A stretch of 64,000 nucleotides of DNA, from the NCBI RefSeq assembly GCF_029962835.1, contig NC_080573.1, positions 33,101,001 to 33,165,000 on the forward strand. The letters are read 5' to 3'. Source of the DNA: Magnolia sinica. Taxonomy: Eukaryota > Streptophyta > Magnoliopsida > Magnoliales > Magnoliaceae. Of the stretch, positions 23,101 to 35,400 are shown in pieces. Within the stretch, counting starts at the first letter, position 1. Each line of letters begins with the position of its first letter. The notes beneath the pieces were generated by a model. It did not search any database, was not told the DNA's origin, and saw only the letters and a list, made by a program, of their open reading frames with translations. Made by a program: the position numbers and the translations under genes.

Positions 23101-23329
23101 GAGCAACTGGGTTTTGAGATTGCTCTTATGTCTTTAGGTAATGTTAAGTTAGTGTTTCTAATGGTTTTGGGTCTTGCAGTTCGTACAGATAGTGGTTTAA
23201 GATAATTCACTGATTAATTTAGCTTAGTACTTAACTAATTTTTGTCTAATTTCTAAAGGATTCGGTCATTAAGGATTTCTGCCTGAGATGTTACTTGGGT
23301 CTTTGTATGAATTTTTCTGAGATGTTACA
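20154..23329 (-). repeat. G2 5' LTR (3176 bp)
   Basis: On the element strand it starts TGTAACATCTCAG at 23329 and ends GGCCTTACA at 20154, next to the primer-binding site. It aligns along its length with 7706-10875. The two copies differ at many scattered positions, so the insertion is not recent. The element-strand TATA is at 22542-22551 and the GGTCACTAC tandem repeat at 21070-21310. Confidence 0.93.
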
Positions 23330-24201
23330 ACATAGGTAAGACGAAGATATACTATGACCAACATGGGCAATATTGGTGGAGGAACATGAAGAAGGATGCA
23401 ACAATATACGTGTCTAAATGTCTTATGTGCTAGTAGGTTAAGGCTGAGCACAAGAGACCAGCAGGCAAGTTGCAGCCATTGCCAGTAACCAAATGGAAGT
23501 GGAAGCACATCACCATGGATTTCATTCTGGGATTGCCAAGAACGAAGAATGGCTATGATGTGATATGGGTAATTGTGGATAAACTCACTAAATCTGTTCA
23601 TTTCATACAAGTAGGCACCGCGCATTTGATGAGTAAGTTATGCCAGCTATATATTGAAAAGGTGTGTTTATATGGAACCCCTATATCCATTTTTCTGATC
23701 ATGATCCTAAATTCACCTCTCGCTTTTAGATGAATTACCAGGAAGCTTTGGGAACACCATTATATTACAACATCACATTCCACCATCAGATGGACGGACA
23801 TATCGAGATAGTGAATCAAATCCTCGAAGACACACATTGTTCTTGTGTTATAAATTTTCAGACAAGTTGGAGTGATCATTTGCAAATGGTAGAGTTTGCT
23901 TACAACAATGGTCATCAGTCGAGCATTGTCATGGCACTGTTTGAAGCATTATATGGAAGGTCATATAGGTCTCCTCGCTATTGTTTAGAGGTAGGAGAAC
24001 AGGAATTGCTTAAATTTAAAATGGTAAAAGAGGAAATTGAGAAGATCACAGTGTTCCAAGAACATTTATACACCCCCAAAGCCGCCAAAAGAGCTATGCA
24101 AACACCAGAAGAAGAGACTTAGAATTTGAAGTTGGCAATCACGTGTTCTTGAAGGTGTCACTTATAAAAGGTGTTATGTGATTTGGAAATAAGGGGAAAT
24201 T
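23330..24201 (+). pseudogene. G1 pol: integrase core
   Basis: The reading resumes from 7705 with GKTKIYYDQHGQYWW, SKCLMC, VKAEHKRPAGKLQPLPVTKW, ITMDFILGLPRTKNGYD (first D), VDKLTKSVHFIQVGTAHL, a frameshift near 23690-23730 at the second catalytic Asp region, QMDGHIEIVNQILED (catalytic Glu), EFAYNNGHQSSI, ALYGRSYRSPRY and VGNHVFLKVSLIKGV. It is cut by U1 inside the FGNKGKL segment and continues at 26251. It catalyses cDNA insertion in active relatives; this copy is dead. Confidence 0.93.
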
Positions 24202-26245
24202 AAAATTGTACTTATGGCAAATTAGGATTACCACGACTGCGATTGCGGAAGCTCGATGGAGCTAAGTAATGAAGGCTATGTCCTTGGGGGGGGGGGGGGG
24301 GTGGGTGATTAGGACCTATTTGAAAATTATGCCAATTTAAAATCAAATTGCCTAACTTAAACTAAGCAAGGAAATATGAACTCTAAGAGTTCCAAGCCAA
24401 TAAAGGTTCCAATCACATAGACTAAAAAAGATTTGCAAATAAGCAACTAGTCTATATCAAGATAGTGTATATGTGATATGCTACCTATCAACACTTGGGA
24501 ATTCAACTAATCATGCATGTATAAATGTAAACATTCAAACTCATAAGCATAATTAAATAATTGAAAACAATTCCAAATACATTTATATATAGTGGTTCGG
24601 CTACTTGCCACTCTACTCCTAGTGGACTCACTCAACTCATGAGTGTAACAGATTTCACAATCGAGTGTTTTAAATCAGGTTCACCTCTAACATTTACATC
24701 CCTACACAAGGACTCTAAATTTAGGCTCTACTCCCTAGTCAAGGTCCTATACAAAACCCAGGTTTTTAGCCCTATGCAAAGGCCAAGGTCCTACATAAGA
24801 AGCTGAAGATTTAGGCTCTACTACCGAGCCAAGGTCCTACACAGGAACCCAATGGTTTAGGCCCTACACAAGAGCCAAGGTCTTACACAAGAACCTTGAG
24901 ATTTAAGCCATACACAAGAGTCAATGTCCTACATAAGAACCTAGTTGAGTTTGGTTTTGCAAACTCTTACTCTCAATCCTACATAAGGAAAGAGACTAAA
25001 AATAAACTCTTAAATATGAAAACTTACTTGTCTGATTGAGCTCCTCTTGTAGTGCCTTCTTAGGTTGCTTGATCGTCGCTCTCCCGTATTTCAATCAACT
25101 CCCTAATGCTCCCTCAATCATGATGCCTCTGCTTTACTAAGGCTCCAGCTTCAAGAACAATCACCTTGCATGTGATGTTCCTCCAAGGTGACCAAAGTGA
25201 TGGGAGGTTGGTTGAATCTCCTACACTAGGGGAAGTGGTTTTTCCTAAAGGACTCAACTAGATGGGTCTTCTAGACGATTTAGACAATGGTATGCCAAGA
25301 TTGCTTAAGTCCAATCTTTAGAAAATGGAAGGGTTCAAGCACATCTTCAATATAGAGGTTGGAATCCTCATGTGAGTGTGAATCTTAAAGAAGTGTGCTT
25401 AGAACACCATGGAATAGAAGCGAAATATAAATATGGAATCACCCTATCTCCTGTTGCTCCAAAAACTCATCAAAATGTCCAAGAACCAAATGCCCTTTAT
25501 AAAAAGTTTGAGATCTAACGGTAAAAAGGGGCAAAAAATGGCTCTTTCGATGTCATCGAAGGTTTCCTCGATGCCATCGAAGAATCTAGACATTTATGTT
25601 GATTTTTTGTTGGACATATTTGGATAATTTTCGATGTCATTGAACATCCTTCAATGTCATCAAACTTACCCTTCGATGCCATCGAAGGTGTCCTCTACAC
25701 TATTGAGAAAGTCAGAAATAAATTTGATTTCTTGCCAGACTATTCTGTCTCTTAATTGATGTCATCAATGGGTACTTCGTTGTCATCAAACTTATACTTC
25801 GATGTCATTGAGAAAATCAGAACAAAATGTCAAATCTTGCTGGACAATTTTGACACTCGATCGATGCGATCGAGCATGCCTTTGATGTCATTGAAGGCAC
25901 TTTAAGGCAACTCAATTCCATTGAAGAATTATCAAAAACTGTTGTTTTGGGCTGACAATAGCTTTGCTCCTCTTCTATCCTTATTTATCATATTTTTCTT
26001 GGTCTCCTAAGGCTAAGGGATAATCAATTAGGTACTTATATTAGGTCAAGATCATCTAGAGGTATATGGGTTGTTTTGGGTCAACGGTTAGGGTCATCAA
26101 GGCACTTGTTATACCTATTATTTGTTCCTTGAGTCTATTTCTTCACTTTTATCTTTGGTTTTCACTTTCTAAAGGCTCAACCGACTACTTGACACATCGA
26201 CTCATGTGATTGACAAATAGGGTGCAAAAATTAGTGTCCTAAAAA
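24202..26245 (-). repeat. U1: copia-like LTR copy inserted in G1 integrase
   Basis: This block has no coding sequence and interrupts the G1 integrase frame (FGNKGKL then VPSFIGPFEILQRI). AAATT flanks both sides (24197-24201 and 26246-26250), consistent with a 5-bp duplication. It is co-linear with U2 and partly with U3. Read on the minus strand it ends with a poly-C stretch after GGTCCTAATCAC, like the 3' end of the C1/C2 LTR. It is probably a solo LTR of a copia-type element. It contains repeated CCTACACAAGG-type phrases and an array of CGATGCCATCGA palindromes. Confidence 0.72.
25545..25930 (-). repeat. TCGATGCCATCGA palindrome array in U1
   Basis: At least eight variants of TTCGATGCCATCGAAG (perfect arms TTCGATG and CATCGAA around one central base) or TCGATGTCATCGA are spread over about 380 bp. 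The arrangement parallels the CGACTAGTCG array in the C1/C2 LTRs although the motif differs. Confidence 0.75.
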
Positions 26246-26250
26246 AAATT

Positions 26251-26527
26251 AGTGCCGAGTTTTATAGGACCATTCGAGATCCTACAAAGAATCAGACTTG
26301 TTCCCTACAAACTAGCACTACCCTCACAATTCAGCAGTATTCACAATGTTTTTCATATATACATGCTTCATAAATATGAGAGAGATACATCTCATGTAAT
26401 ATATTGGCAATTATTAAAAATCTAAGAAGATGTATCATATATTGAGAGACTTGTGCGCATCCTAGATAGAAAAGAACAAGTGTTGCCAACAAAGGTGATA
26501 CCATTATTCAAGGTCTAATGGAGTCAC
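26251..26527 (+). pseudogene. G1 pol: integrase C-terminus and chromodomain
   Basis: The frame reads VPSFIGPFEILQRIRL, YKLALPSQFSSIHNVFHIYM, LHKYERDTSHVIYW, a stop, VSYIERLVRILDRKEQVLPT and KVIPLFKV before U2. It matches the chromodomain region in G2 (15380-15657) and so belongs to a chromovirus integrase. It resumes at 28692. Confidence 0.9.
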
Positions 26528-28691
26528 TGAAAATTCGCATGTGGTGTAATGGGATTACCATGGCTACACATGTGGAAGCTTGGAGGAGCTAAGGGATGAA
26601 GGTTATGTCATAGAGGGGTGGTGATTAGGACTAAATAAAATTTTCATCTTTTAAAACCCAAATTGCCTACTTAAACTAATATGCAAATTAAGCTTAGCAA
26701 TGACAATTATATCTAAGGCTTCCAAGCCAATAGAGGGTCTAATCACATAGATTACAAATGATATGCCAATTAAGAAACTAATCTATAATATAATAGTGTA
26801 CATGTGTGTGTGGGATGTGCTAACTATCAAGTCTTAGCATTTATTTAATCATGCATGCAAATAATTAAACATTCAATCATATAAGTATAATTAAACAAGT
26901 GCAAGAATGGCAATCCCAAATACAAGAATGCATAGTGATTCGGTTTTCCTACTCCACTCCCAGTGAATTCACTCAACCATGAATGTACCAGATTTCACTA
27001 TCGGAGGTTTTAAATTAGGTTAACTTCTAACATTTACAATCCTACACAAGGAAGGGCTCCCACAAGAGACTTTATATGATTTTCTATAGGCTCACCACAA
27101 ACCTCGGTCTCACATAAGAACATACTAATGTACACTCCCATCAAAGGCTCCCTCAAGCGACTTTAATTGGTTTTCTATAGGCCAACCAACAACCATGATC
27201 CTAATTCAAGGACCTAAGTTTACTCAGACCAAAGGCTCTCATGGAGACTAACACATACACACCCGTGTCCGGTGGCCTACATGAGAACTTGATTTAGGCC
27301 CTACACAAGAAGCAAAATTCTACAAAAGAACCTAGGACATAGCCTCTACATAAGAGGTAAGGTCTTACATGATAATCTAAGATTTAGGCCCTACATAAGA
27401 GACAAGGTCCTACACAATAACCTAGTCGAGTTTGTGTCACAAACTCTTACCCTCAATCCTACACAAAGAATGAGAGTATACAAACTCTTACACTTCACAA
27501 CTTGTTAGATTAAGCCTCTTTTGTATTGTCTTCTTGGGTAGCTTGATTGATACTCTCCCGTGCTTTAATTAGCTCCCTTTTTCTCCCTCGTTCATGGTGC
27601 AATGCTCTACGAAGGCTTCTGCTCTAAGATCAATCAACTTGCACGTAGTGCTCCTTTGAGATGACCAAGATGATGAGATTTTGGTTGAATCTCTTACAAC
27701 TAATGGGAAGTTGTATTTCCTATGGGATTCATCTAGATGACTCTTCTAGGAAGTTTAGACAATGGTATGCCTATAAAGGTAGAATCTAATCTCTAGAAAA
27801 TGGAGGAGTTCAATGACATCTTCAAGGTGGAGGTTTGAATCCTCATAAGAGTGTTAATCTCAAGGAAGATGATTTAGAACTTTTTTTTTTGTTTAGATGC
27901 TCGGGAAAGAGGAATATGATCATGGAATCACCTAAGCTTCTATTGCATTAAAAAACCTATGAGAATGGCCAAGAACCGAATGCCCTTTATAAAAAGTTTG
28001 AGTTCTAACTATCAGAAAATGAGTAAGTAATGGCTCTTTTGATTCCATCGAAAGGTCTTTGATAACATCAAGGTGACCTTCGATGCCATTGAAGGCTAAT
28101 TCGATGCCATTAAGAAAATTAAATAATATGTTATATTTCTCATTGGACATAAAAGAATTACCTTTTGATGTCATCAAGTGGTCTTTGATGCCATCGAAGT
28201 GAAGTTTCAATGCCATCTAAGGAGACCTCGATGTCATCGAGAAAATCAGATAAAATGTTTATTTCTTGTTAGACATATCTAAATTCCCTTCTATGCAATC
28301 GAGGGTATCTTTGATGCCATTGAAGACCCCTCGAGGTCTACTAGATGAGGTTGAGCACCACTCAAAGTCTATTATTTTGGGCATATGTTTTCACAGTAGC
28401 TTCACACCTCTTCTAGCTTTACTTATCATGTTCCAATTAGGTTTAGAAGGCTAATGGATTATCAATAAGTTTAGCTTTTAAGCTAAGATTATCTAGAGGT
28501 TCAAGGGTTGTTTTGAGTTAAGGGTTAGGGTCACTAAGGCACATCATTTACCTATTCTTTGCTCACTAATGCTCTTATGCTCTTGTGTCTTCAGTCTTCA
28601 GCTTCCAAAGGCTCAACTGACTACATGACACAAGGACTGACATAAGGACTCACATGATTGACAAACAAGATGATAAATCAGTGTACTAACA
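26528..28691 (-). repeat. U2: second copia-like LTR copy in G1
   Basis: Co-linear with U1 over about 2.1 kb in the same orientation. On the minus strand it starts TGTTAGTACACTG at 28691. The flanks (GTCAC and AGGAG) do not match, and a few codons of G1 are missing at the junction, so a small deletion accompanied or followed insertion. It has no coding content. It contains its own CGATGCCATCGA palindromes (about 28040-28330). Confidence 0.7.
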
Positions 28692-28788
28692 AGGAGCGAG
28701 AAGTTGAGATTCTAAAAAAGTATCATGATATCTTTATTGGGTAAGGTACAATGAATTTCGGGAGAAAATTCTTTTAAGGAGGATAGAA
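28692..28788 (+). pseudogene. G1 pol end and polypurine tract
   Basis: The sequence reads EREVEILKKYHDIFIG, the expected last part of a chromovirus pol, followed by the polypurine tract TTTAAGGAGGATAGAA at about 28773-28788 and the LTR start TGTAATATACTAGC. This confirms G1 orientation and family. Confidence 0.88.
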
Positions 28789-29770
28789 TGTAATATACTA
28801 GCAATTTTGAGGGGTAAATTTTTTTCAATTATTTTATCATAATCGATCATCAGGTGGGTCATTTAGACCATTTAAACCAAGATTCGTGACAATATGTTCG
28901 TTGGATCACCCATTCAAATCATGAATCATCGATCCAAACCATGTAAATTAAATAGTAACTCATCAATTTTCAAATCTATCGTTAAAATTATCATCTGAGA
29001 AATGTTTCATCACAATCTTGAGAATTGCCCATTAGACTACTTGATCTTTCTATAAACCACTGTTTAATATGTATTTTGACACAATATCAACAACGTCATA
29101 TAAAAATCTTAACTCAAACAAGAATAAAAAGTTGAGATGTAAGGACAATAATTCTTGCTACTTATTTCATGACTCTAGTATATCTTCAAGACCATGATTT
29201 TAAATTATTTTTGCATATGTAAAATTATAGAAATTATCTATATGTATTATAACCATACATTTAAGCATGTCACATTGTATATTATTCATTTATTTTTTTA
29301 CCTTGAAATTATTTTTCCATGATCTTTTTAATAAAAACTTCATTTTGATATAATGATTGAATATAGAATCTTTCAGTATGGACCACACGATCGTGGCATG
29401 TACACACTCGATTATTATACCCTACTTCACATGAACGCATGTGTACACTAATTGGTGCACTGCCACTTCTACGAATAGTTGTGATTCCCTACAATTAACC
29501 ATGGTCATAGTAATCAAGAAATCATTTTTACAATAGAGCGTATTGTATAAATAATCTAATAATGTGCTTAAATCAAGGAGACTGTACTTGTGGGATTCAC
29601 ATCTTCATAGCACATATGCACATATTATTTGTACCCTCATCCATCCTAAAACCTCTCATCATTACTTCACGCCCCTAAAATGAGAGTCACATGTGTTTAC
29701 CATGTGTTTATCATGTGTTTACCATGTGTTTACCATGCATGTGTATTAATGAAAGAGAGCTTTGGCTCCT

Positions 29771-29780
29771 CTATATAAAG
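29771..29780 (+). promoter_or_regulatory. G1 LTR TATA box
   Basis: CTATATAAAG about 980 bp into the LTR, some 40 bp upstream of a GA repeat that would lie in the transcribed leader. Confidence 0.6.
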
Positions 29781-29818
29781 CATGCCAAACCACTCCTCAT
29801 AAGCAATCACTCTTTAAA

Positions 29819-29819
<1 letters not shown>

Positions 29820-29852
<33 letters not shown>
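29820..29852 (+). repeat. GA microsatellite in G1 LTR
   Basis: An uninterrupted (GA)n run of about 16 units just after the TATA box. Confidence 0.95.
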
Positions 29853-29854
<2 letters not shown>

Positions 29855-30829
29855 AAAAAAAGAAAAATTCTTTCAGCTTACCTTCTTATCCAAACTGTTT
29901 ATCAAGTGAGTGCTTTAATACTATATGTCTTAGATGTTTTAGATAAAATCCAAGTGGACCCCATAGAGTGTAAAACTGAATGAACTATGGGCTAACCAGG
30001 AGATCAGCATGTGTGGGCCCCACATGTTCTCACGTAAGCAACAACATGATACCCCACACTTTTCCTCATGTGGGAAAATGTGTGATCCTCATGTGTGGAC
30101 ATAATGAACGGTAAGGGTAGGCCCCACCCTTCTATAAATTTTGTACACATGAGTTTTTTCATATAAATTTGATGTTTTGTTTACTTAGTTATTTATTTAT
30201 TTTTATCATTTTTTGAAAATATGAATGAATTAGTTGGTTACGGGATCTCATCATTAGAATTAAGGTGGGTCAACATAAAAGAATATTGACATATATCTAA
30301 AATGACCCTGCCATAAGATCATGATAATTAGTAGTAACTATGTGTAACTATACTTAGATATAAAGGATAATTTTGAAACATTATTGTGATATGAAACCTT
30401 TAGCCTAAGATGTGATGGTGGGCCCCACATAAATTCACGCATTACATAGATGGGCCCCACCACCAACCTTAATGTATAAGGTGAATCATCTTATGTAAAT
30501 GTTTATATACTATTAGCTAATCATGATAAGATTCATTGTCTGATCGTGTGTTGAGCCACATATGTTAAGAATGCCTAGGAAATTAACCCACAACACTATC
30601 TTGGCCGATCTCAACTTTGATAGTTGAATAGTTGGTTAGATTGTTTAAAATAATTGGATATGTGGTTTGACCCAAAGACTATGATCATTAATGGGCCCCA
30701 AATATTAATAGCATCTAAAAGTGAGCCCCACCACAAGATCATGTCTATTAGATTAAATCATTCATGTTTTCCATATCTTATATTATGTTATAATATGAAA
30801 TTGTGGCTTTACAGTTATAAACGAAACTT

Positions 30830-31853
30830 GAAGAGTGTGAATAGGACTTTTTAAATTTTATTTAAATAACTTGCATGCACTTACTTGTAACTAAGCAAGG
30901 AAAATTCTAAATGAGAAGAAGTGTATAAACATAGTCTAATCAACGAAATACATCATTCATGCATTTCAACAAACATGTTTGGTGCAAAAAATAGATAGTA
31001 TATAAAGTTTAACCAAACAACATAAATAAGGAATTAAAACATTCACCATAATGCAAACGATGTATAGTGGTTCAGCCATTTGCTTACTCCACACATGGCT
31101 GAGCCACTCTCTCTTAGAATGTGCCGAATTTCACTATTCAAATGGTTTTAAATGAGGTTCACCATAAACGTTCACAACCTACACAAGGTTACTATTTTCC
31201 ATTCGTCGATGGCCTACACAAGGTCTTATCAAGCCCTACATAAGAACTTGAGAAATCCTACACGAGGACAACAACACGTACTCTCCCGTCGGAGGCCTAT
31301 GCAAGGACTTGTTGAGTTTAGGAATACAAAATCTAAAACCCAATCCTACACAAGGAAATGTTTTCAAACACAAATGAACTCTTGTACTTAGCTAGAAGTG
31401 AGTGAGCCCCATTAAGCACTTGATGAAAATATTCTTAGATGGTGAAGGATCTCTAGATCCCTTGTTCCGCAACCAAATGATGATGCTTTGATGTTGATGC
31501 CAAGGTTGATGGGTCAAGGGTTTGGGTGAATCCTAACTAGGTATTGATGTGTCTTTAAGAACTAATAAGGATCCCCATTGTTAAGCATTCAATACTTCCT
31601 ACCATACAAATTTTTCAATAAAGGAGGTTACTAGAGCATCAATGAATGCTGAAGTTTACTAGGTATTGATTGCCTTTAAGACAAGGATTGAATGATGAGC
31701 TCCATGAGGAAAGATGGCTTGAGAAAATTGGTATTAACTCTCAAAGCTCTCTCAATAACTTACCAAATTTCCAAGAAACAACCCACATCAATATATAGAA
31801 TAAATTTCCAATAGTAAAAAAATAGGCAGAAAACTATCAGGTTCGATGCCATC
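30830..31853 (-). repeat. U3: partial copia-like LTR copy, cut by G3
   Basis: Shares with U1 and U2 the GTGNNTAGGAC start, the TAGTGGTTCAGCCATTTGC-like block and the CCTACACAAGG phrases, in the same orientation. It stops abruptly at GGTTCGATGCCATC, just inside the palindrome array, where G3 begins. The remainder should lie beyond the right end of G3, outside the window. It has no coding content. Confidence 0.65.
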
Positions 31854-32355
31854 TGTAAGACCTGACCCGAGTTCATATGTGTGCATGTATGCGTGTGCGT
31901 CTGCATTTCGTTCATCTTGGTCCCACGGTCCAACCGGTCGAATTCTGGCAACCCACAACTTTCGGTTAGTGTTTATGATCTTTCTCTAATCCAGTCATGT
32001 AGACCAAACCCGGATAAACCCAAATTTAGTGTCATAGCGACTGTATTGTCGCTGCGGTTTCATTGCCGTGTCTCGTGCGACAATCCAAGTTATAGATCAT
32101 GAGATATGGGTCGTGCATAATTTAGGTCGTTGATCATGATTGTGGGGCCCACTTAAGATTTGGTACAAATCCCTAAGCATAGATTTCATCTCCCTAGCCA
32201 TCATTAGGGTAGGTAGCTTAGACTAGGTTACTAGCCCCTACCTAGCTAGCTAGTAATGATGAGTTCTCTTATCAAGAGAGCTCCTTTTCTTTACCCTATG
32301 CAAAAGTGCCTTTTCACTCTTCCCCAATCTGAATTTTCTGAAATTTCTCTTCTCT

Positions 32356-32356
<1 letters not shown>

Positions 32357-32404
<48 letters not shown>
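32357..32404 (+). repeat. GA microsatellite in G3 5' LTR
   Basis: A (GA)n run of about 23 units. The homologous place in the 3' LTR (about 61351-61365) has only five or six units, so the repeat length changed after the element inserted. Confidence 0.95.
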
Positions 32405-32406
<2 letters not shown>

Positions 32407-35400
32407 AGAGACCATCATATGCCTCTTTTCTAACAAATGTAATCATCACTTTGAATAAAACTCCCTTCCTTGCTAGTAAATGCATCTCATTCCTCTCTCT
32501 TCCTCTCTTCTCCTCATCTCTCCCTTTCCCTCTCTACCCTTTGACATCCCACCTTAATCCCCATTTTCCAGCCCCTTTTCCCTCTAAAATCCCCTCATCT
32601 AACCATCCACCTTCAATCTCAACCTTAGATCTTAGAAGCTTGAAGCATAGGGAATCCATTGGTAGAAGTTTGGTAAAGATCCTTTGAGGTGGGTGCTTCT
32701 CTAGGATGTAAATCTGATTTCTATAGTGTAGATCCTTTATTTTCTTCATGAGGAAAGTATAAGACCCACCAATCAATGGTGGAGATTCCACACATTCCCA
32801 TAGGTGTGGCCAAATGGCCTACCTTATGAATGCATGTCCCATGCATGAGGTCTTCCTCTATAAATCCCCATCATAGTGGTTTTCTTTAATTTTATAGCAT
32901 GATAGTTCATCTAAACCTTAGATTCATGGTGGGAATGGTATCCTAACCATCTATTTTGATCAAAGGCCTGCATGCGCTAGATCCATGTTGTAATAGTAAT
33001 CAATGTATGATGTGTAGTGTGATTGATATTGGGAGGGCTCAATAGTGGCAGAGCCCTTTTTCCTATGGCTGGATCGTCTTACTCTCTCTTCTTTCCTTCA
33101 TTTTTCTGATTTTAGCATTTTGATCATATATATGTGGCCCACCTTATGGACCAACAAAAATCCAGGCCATCCATGGAGGTTGGACATCCATGGTGGTCCA
33201 TCCTCAGACATGTGGCCCCAAATCCACTTAAATAGGGCACATGCAAGGGGTTTTGGGTGATGAGGAAGGTCTGGATATTTGTGAGGTGTACTAGAGTGGT
33301 CCACAATATGATTTTTGGAGGTTAAATCGCTCCTTAAATAATGTCCATATTTAATTTCTTTCAAGTACATGTTGTTGTCCAAATCTGTCTGAACAGATTT
33401 TGGGCCAACTTGAGGCCAGAATTTGGAGCTTTTGGTGGGAAATTTTATACCAAATAAAATATAATTTTTAAATATGGTTATCCCACCTATAAGCATGCCA
33501 AATTCTAGCCCTAATTGAACTTATTTGGGTCCCCAAAAGGGTGGGCCAATATGGGTACTTGCTGAATTTTCTGTTGTAATTCCAGCAAGCTTCCAATTTG
33601 GAAATATAAAATTATAAAATAGTTTCTGATCAGTTGGGCCACTTTGGTGGATCCCACCTTATACTAAATATATTATAAAAGGTTTAAATTTATTTTTTCC
33701 AAATTTTTGGACATCCAGGGCCCACCCCATTGGGTGCTCAATCATGGTCTATCTATAATTCTGCACTCAGCAGAATTTCTGGATAGATTGTAATTTTGAA
33801 TCTCTAAAAGTCACAAAATTTTGTGGAGGTGTGGTGCACCCATGTTAGGACCCACCAACCACGTTTTGGGGCCAACGGACCCCTGTACACACCGTGGCAA
33901 GGGCTGGACCGGCCCACCACATTGGGACATCCAGGTCAGACAGATTTTCTGGATAGACAGTTTTGTTTAAATTAATTAAAATATTTATAGTAATCCAAAA
34001 ATTGAAATTTTTTGTGGAGATGTGACCCACCCATGGAAGTATTACTATGAAAATTTTTAGAGCCGTCGAGCCCCTGTACCATCCGTGGTACGGCCTGGAG
34101 TGGCCCACCAGGCTGGGACGCCCAGGCTGGGGCGTCCAGCCTTGGCTGACTGTCCAGGCCACTTTGTGGGTCCACCTTAATGTATTTTATATCCCACCAT
34201 TCATCTATATGGGGTCCATAAGGGACTTGATTATCCTCTCCTTCAGTAGCATCCAATCAGGGTCCATTGGATGAGTTTTTAGGCCAAATACCCAGGCCCA
34301 TAGGACTACCCACCATGGGATGCCCAACCCATTGGGCTGCTGTTAGATGTCCAGTCCAGCAGCATGTCCCATCTGATTTTGGTGTTTAATATACTCCCTT
34401 CATCTGGTGAACCCCCTGTGACATTTATAGGTCACCAAAAATTAAAATAAACATATAGATTAATTAATTTATGAATTTTCAGCAATGCCAAATTGTGGGT
34501 GGGCTGGAATTACAGCAATAGGCCCAAAATTGCTGCCCATAAATGAATGTTTTGGGGCAGCATGGTCCACTAAATTTGGGGATATTATGACACATATCTT
34601 TCCTTATTTTTGAATTATATTTTGGGCTTAATTAGTGCATATTTAAGGCCCATTCCAATTGGGATCTTATTAGACTAGTCTTCATAGTTATTTGTTGGGT
34701 TTTCTTAGGCCAATTGACTTGAAACTTTCTTGATAGGCCCCTGACCTTTGGGCCTATATTTAATACACTATTGTGATGGGTTTTATGGGCTAAAATACTC
34801 AAGTAGTGGGGCCCTTGCTTTCCCATTAAAATAAACCCATACCTGGGCCGAGATGTGACGCCCAACTTTCTTGTTTTAAATATAAGGTTTACCTATATGT
34901 TAGAATAATGGACTGCCCATTAGGCCCACCATAATATGTGGGTTTATGATCTTCATGGTTTGGCCCAAACCTTGCCTATGGGCCTACCATATTGCTTATG
35001 AGTTGGGCTTTGTATGTTTGCCCACTAGGCCCATGATTGGTTTAGGCCTTGGGCCTTGATCTGTATTTGGTTAGAAGCTGGCTACCTCTTGGGAACCAGT
35101 TGAGGTTGGATGTCCTCTTGGGTGATCCTAAGATAGGCCCATGGGTTTCTCTATGGGTAGTTTAAGGCCCATCATAGACCATAGGTCATTTATTTGAGGC
35201 TCAATGTAGATGTATGTGGAGCCTACCTTAACATATGTTTAGTCCAGGCCGTCCAAGCCTTGGATCGCCCGAGGCACTCTTTACCTTGGGTTGCTGCTAG
35301 ACTCATAGTCCAGTAGCAGGCCCACTTGATCTTTTTCATGATGTATATATGCCCTCAATCTAGTGGGGCCCCCTGTGAGTATTATTGGCTTTCATGAGAT

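Larger units (their letters stand above)
7706..23329 (-). mobile_element. Complete minus-strand Ty3/gypsy element G2 inserted in G1
   Basis: Two homologous LTR copies in the same orientation bound the element (7706-about 10875 and 20154-23329). Between them, on the minus strand, lie a primer-binding site next to the right-hand LTR (20139-20151), an accessory ORF, protease, RT, RNase H, integrase, chromodomain and polypurine tract. The flanks ACTTA and ACATA look like a decayed 5-bp target duplication, and the G1 integrase reading continues across the element. Chromodomain and pol order place it among Tekay/Del-like chromoviruses. The 4.5-kb solo LTR S is inserted at its 3' LTR junction. Every coding region carries stops. 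Confidence 0.92.
6261..30830 (+). mobile_element. Ty3/gypsy element G1 (chromovirus type), fragmented by later insertions
   Basis: Coding sequence of one plus-strand gypsy pol continues across four separated pieces: 6261-7705 (RT, RNase H), 23330-24201 (integrase), 26251-26527 (integrase end and chromodomain) and 28692-28788 (pol end), followed by polypurine tract and LTR. The protein reading joins across each gap, which is the main evidence. The insertions are C1 on the left, G2 at 7706-23329, U1, U2 and U3. Its 5' LTR, gag and protease lie left of C1 outside the window. The right end given is approximate. Confidence 0.85.
28789..30830 (+). repeat. G1 3' LTR, truncated by U3
   Basis: Starts TGTAATATACTAGC right after the polypurine tract. 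It holds a TATA box (CTATATAAAG, 29771-29780) and a GA microsatellite leader. No CDS is credible; short ORFs are by chance. The right limit is set by where similarity to U1/U2 (GTGTGAATAGGAC) begins and is good to about 30 bp. Confidence 0.75.

Noticed and set aside
24286..24302. A G-quadruplex or regulatory G-run of about 16 Gs
   Set aside because: On the other strand it is the expanded C-run of the copia-type LTR 3' end (TTCACCCCCCC in C1/C2), so it is explained as slippage in a known LTR segment.
33045..34280. Several 60-130-residue open frames in the G3 LTR, some repeated at 61949-63290
   Set aside because: They are repeated only because both are LTR copies; frames differ by indels between the copies and no domain is recognisable.
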